Assembly: GCA_026545225.1 (NCBI GenBank)
Contig: CM048849.1
Span: 54,196,836-54,260,835, forward strand
From: Cornus controversa
Lineage: Eukaryota > Streptophyta > Magnoliopsida > Cornales > Cornaceae
Direction: 5' to 3'
DNA: 64,000 nt
The position numbers were made by a program, and so were the translations under genes. How positions within the stretch are numbered: the first letter of the stretch is position 1; each line of letters opens with the position of its first letter. Of the stretch, positions 13,701-25,863 are shown piece by piece. The notes below the pieces were generated by a model. That model ran no database searches. It worked only from the letters and a program-made list of their open reading frames with translations, and was not told the DNA's origin.

Positions 13701-14300
13701 CAAAAACCTAATTTCAGAACCATCTTAGAGATCTATTTTGAATCTTAAAAGCTAATCCAATAATCAAAGGCATGTCATATCTTACAACAAAGTAAACCCA
13801 CGAAAGAACCACCAATTTGGCAAGCCAAGAACCCTCAATTGATCACTGAGAACCTAAAACCAAAACCCAATTGGGATTATAGATAAAACAAAGAAATAAG
13901 AAGTGATCACATACCCAATTCATTACATGAATCAAAAACCCAGAAATCTACCTTCAGGAAAAGATTAATAAGATTAAAACATGTAAAGTGTAAATTGAAA
14001 GAGAAAAACAAGAGCTTTCCACTCACCTGAATCAGTCAATAAAGCAATCAAAAAAGTAATTGCAAGAGCAAACATATGAAGATTGAGAAAGAAGGTGAAA
14101 GTGGTGGGTCGTTTTCACTTTTCATACAAACAAATACAATAATATGTACTATTAATATATGTATAAATAGTACAACAACAAATTTCAAGAGCAACCCTTC
14201 AGATCTGAAAAGGAGAGAAAAAGAGATAGGAGGATGATAGAGAAAGAGAATCTGAGAAGAGAGATACAAGGATGAGAGAAGAAAAACTTACAGATGTTGG
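10778..14300 (-). other. Possible 5' UTR intron and first exon of the NAA38-like gene
   Basis: On the minus strand a good donor (GATTCAG|GTGAGTGG) lies at 14027/14026, and a pyrimidine-rich acceptor (CTTCTGGTCATAG) ends at 10778, about 100 bases before the NAA38 ATG. Joined, they would give a 3.2-kb intron with a non-coding first exon somewhere in 14028-14300. This is inference from splice motifs only. The 12.0-13.1 kb inverted repeat would then sit inside the intron. Confidence 0.3.
12032..13134. repeat. Large inverted repeat, unequal arms
   Basis: The left arm (about 12032-12165) reads ACCAGTCGAGCCCTAACCTA, then CCATAATACCCTCGATCCAG, GTTTAACACTCAG and TTTAGAGTTCTTTCTCTCAT. The right arm (about 12811-13134) holds the same blocks in reverse complement and the same order, with two extra segments (about 12870-13036 and 13057-13081). 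The centre (12170-12810) is not self-complementary. It looks like a fold-back element or an inverted local duplication with later gain or loss. Confidence 0.7.
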
Positions 14301-14436
14301 TGTCGTCGATCGCCAACGAGTGTCGTCTCTCGTTGCCGGTAGCCAACTCCAAGGTGCAACAATGGCGTTAGTGATAAGGGAAGGAGGGAGCCTTGGTTGT
14401 GATATGTGGAAATGGCGATACAGAGCCCTGGGTTTA

Positions 14437-15512
14437 CAGGGATGAAAATGGGGCGGGGCTGGTTTTGCCTTTCCCGTCCCGTAACCGTTTAAATTTTTCC
14501 GTCTTCCAATCGTTTAACTTTCTCGCTCATTTATTATTATTATTTTTAATTACAATTTTTTTTTTTTTTACATTGCTGTTCCACGATACCATCACTCAAA
14601 GCATAATCATGAGAATTTGGAAATAGGGGTCCAACTTTGGTATTTTTTTAAATCAAATTATACGATCCAATTTTTCAAAAAATAAAACTGAACCAAATCG
14701 TTTGGACTAATAGAACTGAACCAATTTGGTTCAGTTCGATTTCATTATTAATGTCTTAGTGAATTATTATATTATTATAAATTGTATAATATATTTTATA
14801 TAAAATATAAAAGATTCTCATAATAAAATTATTAGTACATTATATTACTAACTACACACTTACCCTTGCAAGTTTACAATTTATTTATTTATATTAATTT
14901 ATATAATATAAAAATATATAAATGGTTTGGTCCGGTCCAGTCTGATGGACATGAAACTAGAACCGGACCGTTCCGTGACTGAATCGTAAAAAAACTGGAC
15001 CGAACTGTCACGATTTGGATGGATTTTTGTGTACCCCTATTTGGAAGATTGGAGGGAAGACGATGAGGGAGGGAGAGAACTGAGTCAATTGATCAGTGGC
15101 ATGCAAGGGTGCTATGTGGACAGTGGCAAACGACGGTGCGGTGGAGTAAGGCTGTGGGAGTATATTGTCATTTTGGACCTCTGGCAAGTAACGGCTGAAT
15201 GAGAATTGAGATTGGAATTTTTGGATTTAGGCTAGGCTTCCTTTATATATATACATATATTAGTATTAAGTAAGGGTCTGTTAGGAAATTTAGGCTAGGT
15301 TTCCTTTATAAATATATATATATATATATATCTAAATGGAGCGAGGCGGGTGCCCGTTGGGGTAAAGCCTTACTTCGCCCTTAATTCACGCGAGTTATTT
15401 TTTCTAAACTTTATTCCCGTCCAATTTTCTTAAACAGTTCTATAAACAAGTTTTAAATGCTTTAGAGACGGTGCGGGTACCATGGCAGGACAGGACAAAT
15501 TGTCATCCTTAC
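14437..15512. mobile_element. Possible hAT-like element with GC-rich ends, interrupted
   Basis: The left end AGGGATGAAAATGGGGCGGG and the right end ATTGTCATCCTTA (reverse AAGGATGACAAT) resemble a common plant non-autonomous hAT family with GGGGCGGG ends. The unit carries the smaller insertion at 14623-15038 and ordinary sequence in between, so it may be two separate pieces. Confidence 0.35.
14623..15038. mobile_element. hAT-type MITE with perfect 8-bp target duplication
   Basis: ATTTGGAA occurs at 14615-14622 and again at 15039-15046, immediately outside ends that read ATAGGGGT.. and ..GTACCCCT. An 8-bp duplication with AGGGGT termini is the hAT pattern. The 416-bp body is non-coding and rich in GGTTCGGTTC-like words. 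Confidence 0.75.
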
Positions 15513-16320
15513 CTAGAGTCGCTCTTGTGAAATAATTAAGCTCTGAGTAAGCTTCATTTTTTTCTTTTGGTGAAAGTATTTTCCAACTACTGGGTAGAAA
15601 GTATTTTCCAACTACTGGGTAGAAAGTGAGAATTCTCTACTTTCCATTTTTTTCATTAAATGAGAACTCACTTTCTAAAATTTGAAAAGTAAAGGCACTT
15701 TACTAAATATTTAATAATTTTTACTTTTGATTTTGCTTTCTAAATAGTAAAAAGGAATTAATTCCTGTTAGTGAAAGGGCCATAAGAGGATCCTGATTCT
15801 ACTTCTTATTAGTCATTGGGTTAAGAAAAGCCCATTAGAATTATGCTACTTCCATCCCAATTTAATGGTGGCATTTCAGGACTCCAAATTTTAAAGAGAG
15901 CAGCCATTTAATTATTGTCTCATTTTCAAATTATACTTTGAAGTTTAAATATTTATATTGTCCAAAGTTTGAAAAATTTTAAAACTTGAAGGATATTTTC
16001 AGAAAATGCAATCATCTTACTTTAAATATTTATTTATTTTTTACATTGTTGAAATTTTAAATTGAGAAATGAATTTTGAGACAATCCAAAATACAAGCAA
16101 GAATAATTAATTTGGGACGGATAGAGTAATTTTTATGGTAATTTTATTGCTAGAGCTTGAGTTGAATTTGTAAAAATGAAAGTTACCAGTTATTTGCTAG
16201 TTTTATAAGATTATTTATTTATTAATAAATTGTGATTTATTTATTTATTAATGTTAAGATATTGTATTACACTTGTGATCTATGCATATAATATAAAGTA
16301 ATGTGTAAGTTTCAAAAATT

Positions 16321-16347
16321 GTAGATAGATAGATAGATAGATAGATA
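16321..16347. repeat. (GATA)n microsatellite
   Basis: Six consecutive AGAT units, read directly. Confidence 0.95.
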
Positions 16348-16848
16348 TCTTGTGAATGTAACTTTGTAATTGCATTAAGAAGCAGTGAAGAGTATTAATT
16401 AAGAGTGTGTAAAGGAAGAATTAATTGTCATCGATGTAACGATTAAAATAACATTTTATTATTAGCAGGCTTGGAAAATAAATTCTGGGTGTGGTAGTTG
16501 GTGCGGGCTTGGAATATAAATTCTGGGTGTGGTAGTTGCTGAAATAAGTGGCATCAATAATATAAATATATACACTCAAGTACATGTAGAAACACTCAAT
16601 TGTACAAATCAAACATTTTTTTCAGGATTAAATCAGTAAAATTCTGAGTATTCTATAAAATCTCTTATTTTGAACACAACTAATTTGGAAAGCTATTGAA
16701 GTCAAAGAAAAATTACTCTAAAGACTTGGTTCCCACCTTATATATATATATATAGAACCAATGAATTATAATACTAAAGGGTTGTTAGTGGATTATTCAA
16801 CATCAAAGGTGGGATGGGGATGGGGAGGGGATGGCCACCACCTAGCTA

Positions 16849-16930
16849 AATAGCTAATATAAATACAAATCAATCATGTTAATAATTAATTAGCTAATAA
16901 AAATACAAATCAATCATGTTAATAATTAAT
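16849..16930. repeat. Two-copy tandem repeat, 44-bp unit
   Basis: The block TAGCTAATA.AAATACAAATC followed by AATCATGTTAATAATTAAT occurs twice in a row with one or two differences. Confidence 0.9.
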
Positions 16931-17124
16931 GAATTGATGTAACAAGGCATATTCATGTTGTCATTCTCATTTAAGGATATATAATGAGTGAGTGGCCAAG
17001 GTTACTACCATTACTATACCCTTCCAAAAGATGGGGGACCATGTCCAAGAGTGATTGTGGGTGAATTAGATGGCAAACCAACCCACTGGGTATGGCCAAC
17101 ACAAATCATGATTGTTTGGTCCCC

Positions 17125-17159
<35 letters not shown>

Positions 17160-18637
17160 TATTTGTCAAATGCAGGCCTTGCCTTGACAATGACTTCTAT
17201 TTCCCAACTCAACTTAATTCTGAATTCTTGTCTATCATCAATTCAATTCCTTTCAACAAACCCCATCATTTTGTGTATGTATTATATGATATGATATGAT
17301 AATATCTTTTGTCGCTTCAATCGATTATGGGTTGTATTTGATGCGTGGGTGCACGCTCCACTCCACTAACTGTGCCCTCAAGTTGGAGGGTTTGAAAGGC
17401 CACTTTGTCTCCCTTTTATTGGATTTGAATGGATATATAGTTCTACCATTTCTCTTTACATATTGTATTCCAAAACATCATTCTTTTCTCGTAGCTTATT
17501 GGTATAGACTTTTAAATTAAAAGACAAGTTATCGACGCGTTAGGTCCGTTAGAGTTACCATTGATGAAATGTTAACAATGTACAATTTGTTATCCTTTTT
17601 AGATTTTGCTTTTTATATATATATATATATATATACACACACATAAAAGAAGAAATATGTGGCATCATGTTATTATTATTGTTTATGCATATTCAAAACT
17701 ATACAACATACATGTATACAAGGTCAATTTGTTAAATTATGTAAGATAAAGAGAAGATATGATTATAATAATCATAAAAAAGTCATTCATATGACATAAA
17801 AGACAAAAATGACGATGATATGAATACTTGACATATAAATCAATTAGATCTATTATGAAATAATTAATGTTATCTATTGTATGAGGTCACGTGGCCCCTA
17901 TTAGTAAACATAATCAAATTCTTTTTCTAATCTCTCCATGAGCTTAGCTTAAGGGTATGCAGTTATATTTTAAATTTAAATAAAGCCAGCGAGTGAGTGT
18001 ATTGTCATTGTAGGATTTGATCTCAGGTTGTTTATTCGAAAATAATTTAAAATTTACCACTACAGATAGAAAAAAATACCTAATATATAATATACTTGCA
18101 TGTTTCTACACGGAATTGGATTTATTAATTAGTATGGATCTAAAATGTAACATGTAACATCTTTTGATGTTTGGGCTACTAGTAAAGTGCTGGTTGACCA
18201 AAATTATATATATATATATATATATATATCATGAACTATCAAGTAAGTGTAAACTAGGGGAAAAAAACCTATCTAAGTAGTGTAAATTTAGGTTCAAGCG
18301 GTTGTTTGTGTATGGTTGATGCAATGTTGTTTCTATATTTTAATACGGACTGCACGGCACCGAATGGTCCGTACCTTACTTGAAACTTGTGAAAAGTTTG
18401 GATGGTTTCTAAATATAAAGTTATTATTTATATATATATATATATATATACTATATATATAAACACATGCCCCGCAATGAATTTCCAGATTAATTAAAAT
18501 AATAATAATAACATGATGTCACAAGGTGTTTCTATGTTACAACATGGTTAATGCACATGGCATTGGATAGCTAGAAAGGACACAACATGTGTATTATATA
18601 TCTTTTAAAACAATGTTTAAGTTACCATATATATGTT

Positions 18638-18678
<41 letters not shown>

Positions 18679-19030
18679 AAATAAATATAAATGTAAATAT
18701 AATGATCATATTGGGAGATCCAATATGATTGAACTTCCATGATTTTTTTCTAGATCTATTTTAATTTAGAGATACAAATTGATCAATCAATTTGTCCTCC
18801 ACTTCCCATATGCTTGTTGGTGCGTCCAAATACATGCATTTCTTATCAAATCATATATTTCATCCAAGGGACCTGATTCTCATTTATTAATGATGAGTTA
18901 TTTTTTAATTATTTAGGAAAGTTAAACAAATAAATAAAATAAAAGAAAACATCAACCTTAGCCTTGGGTCTCATCGACATTGCAGTTAACAAAATAGACG
19001 CCTCTGCAATTTTTCTTGGAGAGTAAAACA

Positions 19031-19067
<37 letters not shown>

Positions 19068-19524
19068 TGAGCATCTATTTGCATATTTCATGCATCTTCG
19101 AGATCCTATATACTTGCACTACCTTTTGTTGCTCCTAGATTATTTATCTCAAACACTAGCTTAGCATATAGCTAATATTTGAGCTTGTTAATCACATGCT
19201 TATTGTTTACAACAATTCATATATATAACATATCCAATGAGAATAGCAAGTGAACCATTAGGAAATTTTATTTTTAAAAAAATAAAAACACACCCTCGGG
19301 ACAGAACAGGACCTCATTCATGCATGGTTCATTTAGAGATTGGTCAAGTTACGCGCGGGTGGGCTTTTAAGCAAATGGTGCTCAAAAGTCAAAATCAGTC
19401 TTCTAAATTGGGCCGACCCTCAACACAAACCCAACTTGCCAACTAAGAAACAAATCAATTTGCAAGCCTATCTCCACTCCACCAATTTTTTTCTACTTTA
19501 TACCCATTTTATATTCAAGTCCAA

Positions 19525-19943
19525 ACTCTCTCTCCTCTCTCTCTCGTCTCAACGCGCCTCTGTAAGACAAAACCGTGGATCCATCTCACCCTTCACCTTT
19601 CTCCCTCTCTCCAGAGCCAGAACAGGTCTCTCTCTCTATACTATCTCTTCTGTATCACCACTTCCCCTATTTCATATGTTGATATTGGGGTTAGATCTCT
19701 CTTCTTTCACCCTGTAAAACAATGCTCCCAGAAACGTAGATCTAACCCCCAAATCGATACCCATAACCTCCATTTGGGTTTCCTTCTCTCTCTATCTAAA
19801 CTAGGCTTTCCTCACTTCCACACGCCCTACTCTCCACCTGAAATTTCACCATTTTCAGAGCCCCTCTCGTTAAACTCTTTCCCTCTCTCTATAAATATAG
19901 ACACACACAAACTTATATATATATACATATTTATTTTCTTCCG
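19525..19943 (+). promoter_or_regulatory. CT-rich promoter/leader of the F-box gene
   Basis: Several CT-rich runs lie from 19525 to 19890, a common feature of plant core promoters and leaders. A TATAAATA box at 19890-19897 is 46 bases before the ATG at 19944, which would give a leader of only about 25 bases; transcription from within the CT-rich region above is equally possible. Confidence 0.4.
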
Positions 19944-21128
19944 ATGTCTTCTCTTCGCCCAGATCTGACAACCAAAATTTACCCGGAACCCTACACTTCC
20001 GTCGCTGGCATCGACCATTTCGATCGATTGCCCGATTCTCTGCTCCTCCTGGTCTTTAACATGATCGGCGATGTCAAAGCCCTCGGTCGATGCGGCGTTG
20101 TTTCGCGTCGATTCCACAGCTTAGTCCCTCAGGTGGAGAACATTGTCGTCCGCGTTGACTGCGTCATCTCTGACGACGACGCTTCCTCTGCATCTGGGTC
20201 GTCTGATAAATCACGCAGTGCCTTCTCCAACCTTTTTCGGGTTGTCTTCGGAGGAATCATGAAACCCATCCAAGCCCTAGGTCAACTTCTGTGCCCAAAA
20301 AGGTCGAACTCTGGTTCGTCCTCCCTCGCCGTTGGTCGTGGGTCGTCGGCCGGCGTCGATGACGATGTTGACCAAGGTGGGGTGACCCACCATTCGCCTA
20401 CCCAAGTGTTGAAGAATTTCAACGAGATCAAATTTCTCAGAATAGAGCTTCCTACTGGTGAATTGGGCATCGAGGATGGTGTTTTGTTAAAATGGAGGGC
20501 CGATTTTGGGTCAACACTCGATAATTGTGTGATCCTCGGTGCTTCTTCAGTGATTTGTCCAGGACCTACTAAGTGTTTGCTCTCACAAGAAAGCAATGCT
20601 GATGGGTTATCTGGTAATATGAATGGTGGTGGCAGTGCAGACGATAATGGGAGTATACCTGAGTCCTTTTACACGAATGGGGGCTTGAAATTGCGAGTTG
20701 TTTGGACAATTAGTTCGCTGATAGCTGCATCGGCGAGGCATTACTTGCTTCAGCCGATAATTGCAGAGCACAAGACTTTGGACAGCTTGGTTTTGACTGA
20801 TGCTGATAGGCAGGGGGTGTTGTGTATGAACAGGGATCAGTTGGAGGAGTTGAGGGTGAAGCCATTGTCTGCTTCAGCCGCATCAAAGCGAACCCTTGTT
20901 CCGGCTCTGAACATGAGGTTGTGGTATGCCCCACACTTGGAATTGCCTGATGGAACTGTGCTGAAGGGGGCAACATTGGTTGCGATCAAGCCTAGCGAGC
21001 AATTGGCAGCAAAGAAGGAGGCTGCTGACGGGTCCTGGGTTTCGGCTGCTTTTGAGGAGCCATACGGGACGGCAGCAAAGATGTTGGTGAAAAGGAGAAC
21101 CTATTGTCTTGAGATGAATTCTTTCTGA
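19944..21128 (+). CDS. F-box protein, AUF1/AUF2-like family (At1g30200/At4g18380 type)
   Basis: A single exon of 394 residues. The F-box lies at about residues 23-62 (DHFDRLPDSLLLLVFNMIGD then VKALGRCGVVSRRFHSLVPQ), followed by VENIVVRVDCVISDDD, a Ser/Gly-rich linker and a long C-terminal domain (NEIKFLRIELPTGEL, LKWRADFGSTLDNCVILGA, PYGTAAKMLVKRRTYCLEMN). This domain order and the two signature stretches mark the plant AUXIN UP-REGULATED F-BOX relatives. Members join SCF ubiquitin ligases through ASK/SKP1; AUF1 affects auxin and cytokinin responses in roots, but the substrate of this protein is unknown. The start is the first ATG of the frame and sits after a CT-rich leader. The gene has higher GC than its surroundings and no sign of damage. 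Confidence 0.93.
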   Translation: MSSLRPDLTTKIYPEPYTSVAGIDHFDRLPDSLLLLVFNMIGDVKALGRCGVVSRRFHSLVPQVENIVVRVDCVISDDDASSASGSSDKSRSAFSNLFRVVFGGIMKPIQALGQLLCPKRSNSGSSSLAVGRGSSAGVDDDVDQGGVTHHSPTQVLKNFNEIKFLRIELPTGELGIEDGVLLKWRADFGSTLDNCVILGASSVICPGPTKCLLSQESNADGLSGNMNGGGSADDNGSIPESFYTNGGLKLRVVWTISSLIAASARHYLLQPIIAEHKTLDSLVLTDADRQGVLCMNRDQLEELRVKPLSASAASKRTLVPALNMRLWYAPHLELPDGTVLKGATLVAIKPSEQLAAKKEAADGSWVSAAFEEPYGTAAKMLVKRRTYCLEMNSF

Positions 21129-23716
21129 GGGCAATGTATAGCCGAGGTGATTTTTCTTACTGAAAGTTTGGTGTCTTTTGGTTCTATATCAGGAAAATTG
21201 TGAACAATATACCAAATTAAACGCCCACGCACTCACTTATGTACCATGAATTAATAATTATGTTATGTATCATTGCTAGAAGGCACTCTAAATAATAATT
21301 GTGCTTGTAATGTTACTGGCTTATGATAGAAGAGATTGGAAAAAGAGAATCCATGTGGCCGACCCCCCTTTGTATGAGATAAAGGCAAGGATGATGATGA
21401 TGTTGCTGGGTTGTATTTGTACATTTTTTTCTCTGTAGTTTAGCTTTGGATCTTCCCTTTTGTCTCTGTGAAGCAAATCTGTTGTTTAAAAATTCCTTGT
21501 TAGTTGCTCGTTCATGGTTTGATCACTCAAGTTATTGAACCTGCAATACAATTTGCAACACAAGTTGAAGTATATATAAATGGCTTAATTGTCTCCGTGG
21601 CATAGTAGAAAAGATACTATTAGATTTACATGTGCTTTGGTAGAATTCCGTGAATCCAGTAAAAATTCTAAATTTTTAAACCCTTAGTTCACAATTTTTA
21701 CTTTTAAATTTTTTCATATGAGATTTCCATTTAACTGGAAGTCCTTTTACAGCAAATTAGGTGCCTCTTGGGTATGATGGAAGTGAGAGACCAAGCTGGA
21801 GGCCTTTCGGCCTCCTGGCTTAAAAGATGGCGTAGATAGACTTACTATGACATCGAGCTGCTCAAATAATTGGACTTGAGGTTATAGTATGGCTGGGAGC
21901 CATATCGTGTGCATTTCCTTCACTTTTTTTTATCCTGGAACCTGCCCTGTTGCCTCTCTGATGTATGCATCTGTATAATTCATGCAACTTTTCATTAATT
22001 ATTCTCAGTTGTTTGGTCACTCTTAATTTATTGAACTTTTATGGGATATTCAGGGAAAGGACATTTCTTTGAGGAGAAGAGGGATTTGCATATTTCGGAA
22101 TGTCGGAAGCACACAATTTTGTTTGCACGAAGCTTAATTTGATTGCAGTGCTCCGCCAAGCCAAATATTGCTTCCTGCTTGCACCCACCTGAAACGCCAG
22201 CTTGGTTGATTATTAGCGATAAATCTGTCGACTTCTTTGCTTGACTGATGGATGAAATGCAGGTCCCTTTTGTTTTTATTTCAGGAATATGCGTGTAAGA
22301 TGCACATAATGAAACTAGATTGATGCTGTAAGAGATTTGAGCCTTGTTTGTAGACATTAACATTTCTTACATATGTGAATATTCTAGGTATGAATATGTT
22401 ATGCTTATTTGATGCATCTCTTAAATGCAGTTAGCAGTTAGCACTGTACTTTGCATCTACTACTCAAATGGCTAATTCTATTTGTTTTTCTGTCAATGTT
22501 ATAGAAATTTCATTAGTTACATTATCATAATAATTAGCCCCAAGGAACTTGTAGGGTATTCATGTTATTGGTTACCCTTAAAAGAGTTGAATAGATGATA
22601 TGGGGGGATGTACTGAACTAAGTAGAGTGCTTCCTTTTGTTTCGTTTTCTTTTTCTTCCTCCCCATTTAAGGATAGCATGTTTGTGCCTGAGAAGCTGCG
22701 ACTGGTGTTTCTCAAGTGTGTCAATGTTGGTTGGCTCCTTGTAGAAAAATCAACTCTTGAAACTTCTCATGCTTCATGTGGTCCTAATGTTGCAGATGCC
22801 TTCACAATTATTGGATGAAGCTCAGTTGCCGGCTTCCTCTCCCAATTTTTGTTATAGAAATCTTGCGAATCACTTTGGTCAGCCTCATTTGCTAATATGG
22901 GAGAGAGTTGGTCAAGGAAATGGTTGAAGAAAATCTACTATTCCCCTGTTTGGATGCTTTGATTCCTTGATTCTGCAATCTAGAGCAACATGTTGTGTTT
23001 TATTTTTCCCTTGTATGGTCATTTCGCCACTTGGGGCGTTCAGAATATTGTTCAGAGTGATATCTCTTGGGTAAGTTTGAATGTCACAGACGGTTATTTA
23101 AGCATAAAAATAATTTCAAAACATAGTTATGTAGTCTATTAATTAAATCTTGGTACTCTGCTCATGCAGGACCAAGATTAGGTGATGACATATATTTACT
23201 AGTGGCTTGCGTTGTGAGAAGGTCCATGGTTATGGTTATATTGCTGTAAGTTCATCCACTCCATGGTTTTCTCATTCTTTGTAAAAAGGAAAAAGACAGT
23301 AATTCAAACGAGTAAAGAGGTATAGAGTCAACATAAGTATATCTAATGATTGTGATGCCCCATCTTTGCTGGATTAGCGAGTATTTTTTTAATAGTAAGA
23401 AATAAAACTAGGCTGTAACTGAAGCAGCAAGATTAGTATAAAGATTTAATGATTGATTGTCATAATTTGCTTGTCTTTAGCATTGAAAGATTATAATTAT
23501 GTCAGCGGTGATGTTGAGTGGGTCTTGTATGGTCATTATGTCATCTGACTCGAGGAGCATTTAAGATACACCAATAATTGGCTGTCAATTTTCCCCACTC
23601 TTGGTGAAAACCGTACGCATTTGTTTTGAAATTAGGATTTTTTTGCATCGTATTGAATAAAGTCTGAAGCTGCTGAATCAATCATCAAGTAAGTTTGAAA
23701 GAAGAAACCACCTCTT
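21129..23716. other. 3' flank of the F-box gene, no gene seen
   Basis: About 2.6 kb without a recognisable protein or RNA gene. A compact hairpin, GGAGGCCTTTCGGCCTCC, lies at about 21799. Some of it may be transcribed as 3' UTR, but I see no decisive signal. Confidence 0.5.
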
Positions 23717-24204
23717 TCATGTGGCAAATTGGGTGTCAATCCGTCCATATCCGCCCAGTTAAAAATGGATATGGGTGACTTATTTTTTCATACAGGTCAT
23801 AAACGAGTTGGATAAATATAAACTAATTAATTAGCAGGTTAGATGGGTTGAATATGGGTACCCATATTCAACCCATCTTCCACCCATAAAATAAAATGTG
23901 AATTAAAGTTTCTCTCTTCTATTCAAACTCTCTCTCTCTTTGATCTCACTTCTCTCTCTCTCTTTTCTTTCTCTCTCTTCGATCCCACCTCTCTCTCTCT
24001 TCCCCTTTCTGTCTCTATACTTGGACAATATTTTTTTTTTTAAAAAAAAAATATTTTAGTAAGAATTCAAATTTTTAAAAAATAATATTATTCCTTTTTA
24101 GTAATTATTGTTGGATTTTACCATTGTAATTTCTTAATTAAAAATAAGAAGAATATATAATTTAGACACAAACTTTATAGTGCAACAACAATTTTCATTG
24201 GAGC

Positions 24205-24242
<38 letters not shown>

Positions 24243-25020
24243 TCATTCTTTAGATTTTTTTATTAATTCCAAAAAAAAAATGACTTATCGAAAGGTCACA
24301 TATTTTATTTTCTCAACGGTATTTTTATTTTTATTGATTAGTTCCAAAAGACTCAGACTCATCCAAAAGTCACATTCTCTCCCCCTATGCACATAGTTCA
24401 TTTTGTATTAAAAAACAAGAATAATTGAATTTTCAAAAGTCACATTTCTCTATCTACAGAGTCCATTTTTGTGTTTGAGTACTTTTCTCAATGTTTTAAT
24501 TTTAATTATATTCCATGTGTTTCTGTGATTTGGTAGGTCATTTTTAAAATTGCCCAATTATGAAGATATAATTGAGTTAGTGTTGAAGACCTTTTTCAAT
24601 TGAAATACTTATTATAATTGTTTGCTTATGTTTTGGTGTTTTTTAAAGAAAATTTATGCTGACTAAGTTACTCGAAACTCTATACTCTTTTTTCTCTTTT
24701 GCTATAGATTCATAAATGTAATTAAACATTGCAATTAAATTCTTATATTCTTTTACGCAATCAGCTCTTGGATAAAAAAAAAATTGCTAACACCAAAAAT
24801 AAACAAACCATATAAATAATATCAATATGATTAACAAATTATAGTTTTTTTGTTTGGTTATAGACCTTGTGCATTCCATTTTTGTGTTTGACGCCTACCT
24901 ACTGTCGTGTCTAGTCGGGTCAAATATGGGTTGACGGATTGACTCACCCCATATTTGACCCACAACACGGGTTGAATATGGGTCACAACCCGCTCAACCC
25001 GCCCAATTTGCCACCCCTAA
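23717..25020. mobile_element. Non-autonomous hAT-like element, about 1.3 kb
   Basis: The left end GTGGCAAATTGGG and the right end CCCAATTTGCCACCCCTAA are inverted copies. Sub-terminal words such as GGGTTGAATATGGGT and AACCCATCTTCCACCCAT belong to a widespread plant hAT-type MITE family. The flanks CACCTCTT and CTCCTCTT differ by one base and may be an 8-bp target duplication. Inside are a CT-rich stretch (about 23920-24020) and a TA tract (24207-24239). There is no transposase. Confidence 0.65.
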
Positions 25021-25826
25021 CTCCTCTTTATTGCATCTGAGATGTTTGAAGTTTGGTTTCAGATGTCCACCAGATCCATGGAAACTCCAGTGCCCGATTG
25101 GATCACACTATTTGAGGATGGACGTTTTGGTTAATAATATAGAGGGTACCAAGATTTCTTATACAAAAAAACTTTAAACTGTTCAAAACTGGCTCCATTT
25201 GGGTGAGTAAGCAATAATACTCTCGGGGCAGTTAGGGAATTACTCCTTAGGTTGTTTGTCTTGTTTTTCCTGTTGGTCTTCTATGTATGTTTTTGCTGTA
25301 GACGCCGATGTTATTCTCAGGATTAAGATCACAAACAACAAAAGCAAAAGCAAAAGCAAAAGCAAAAGAAACATTCAATATACTATTGTGAAAGAAAGGG
25401 TGCTAAAGATGTGGGTGGGTAATGGGTATTCCAGAAAGTGAGGAAGCGATTCACCTCAATTATATATGGCGGACAATCACGAAAAGAATTAATAATGTAG
25501 TAGTGGATAGATAACATATGTGTTATCTCATGGAAACAACACCTTTGTATCCAATGAGATAAATATACATAATATATGTAGAGCTAGGTTAATGCCAGCT
25601 GAATCACTTCTTCAAAATGGATGACAACGCACAACTAAGAATTTCACAACCACAGTTACAACTTACAACATACAACTCTCAAGGTAGCTAGGGAGGGAAG
25701 GCATGCTTTTCACTCACAGCTTGCCACTACAAAATCTTCAATCACCTGTGTCAAACATTGGCAATATAGTTTAATAGTTTATTATTTTATCAGCAATAGT
25801 AAAAGTATAATTTACCCGAAAAAGAT

Positions 25827-25863
<37 letters not shown>

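Larger units (their letters stand above)
15513..19500. other. Intergenic DNA rich in short tandem repeats
   Basis: No gene recognised. Local tandem duplications: 26 bp twice at about 15573-15625, (GATA)n at 16321-16347, a 34-bp unit twice at about 16467-16540, and a 44-bp unit twice at about 16849-16930. Seven TA tracts lie at 16739-16754, 17128-17157, 17614-17635, 18205-18229, 18429-18450, 18644-18675 and 19034-19065. Confidence 0.8.

Noticed and set aside
16988-17299. 103-codon frame with protein-like start (YYHYYTLPKDGGPCPRVIVG)
   Set aside because: No ATG at the start, runs into a TA microsatellite (YIYIYI), and I recognise no family; likely chance.
20282-21134. Minus-strand frames opposite the F-box gene
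   Set aside because: Antisense shadows; the plus strand encodes a conserved protein.
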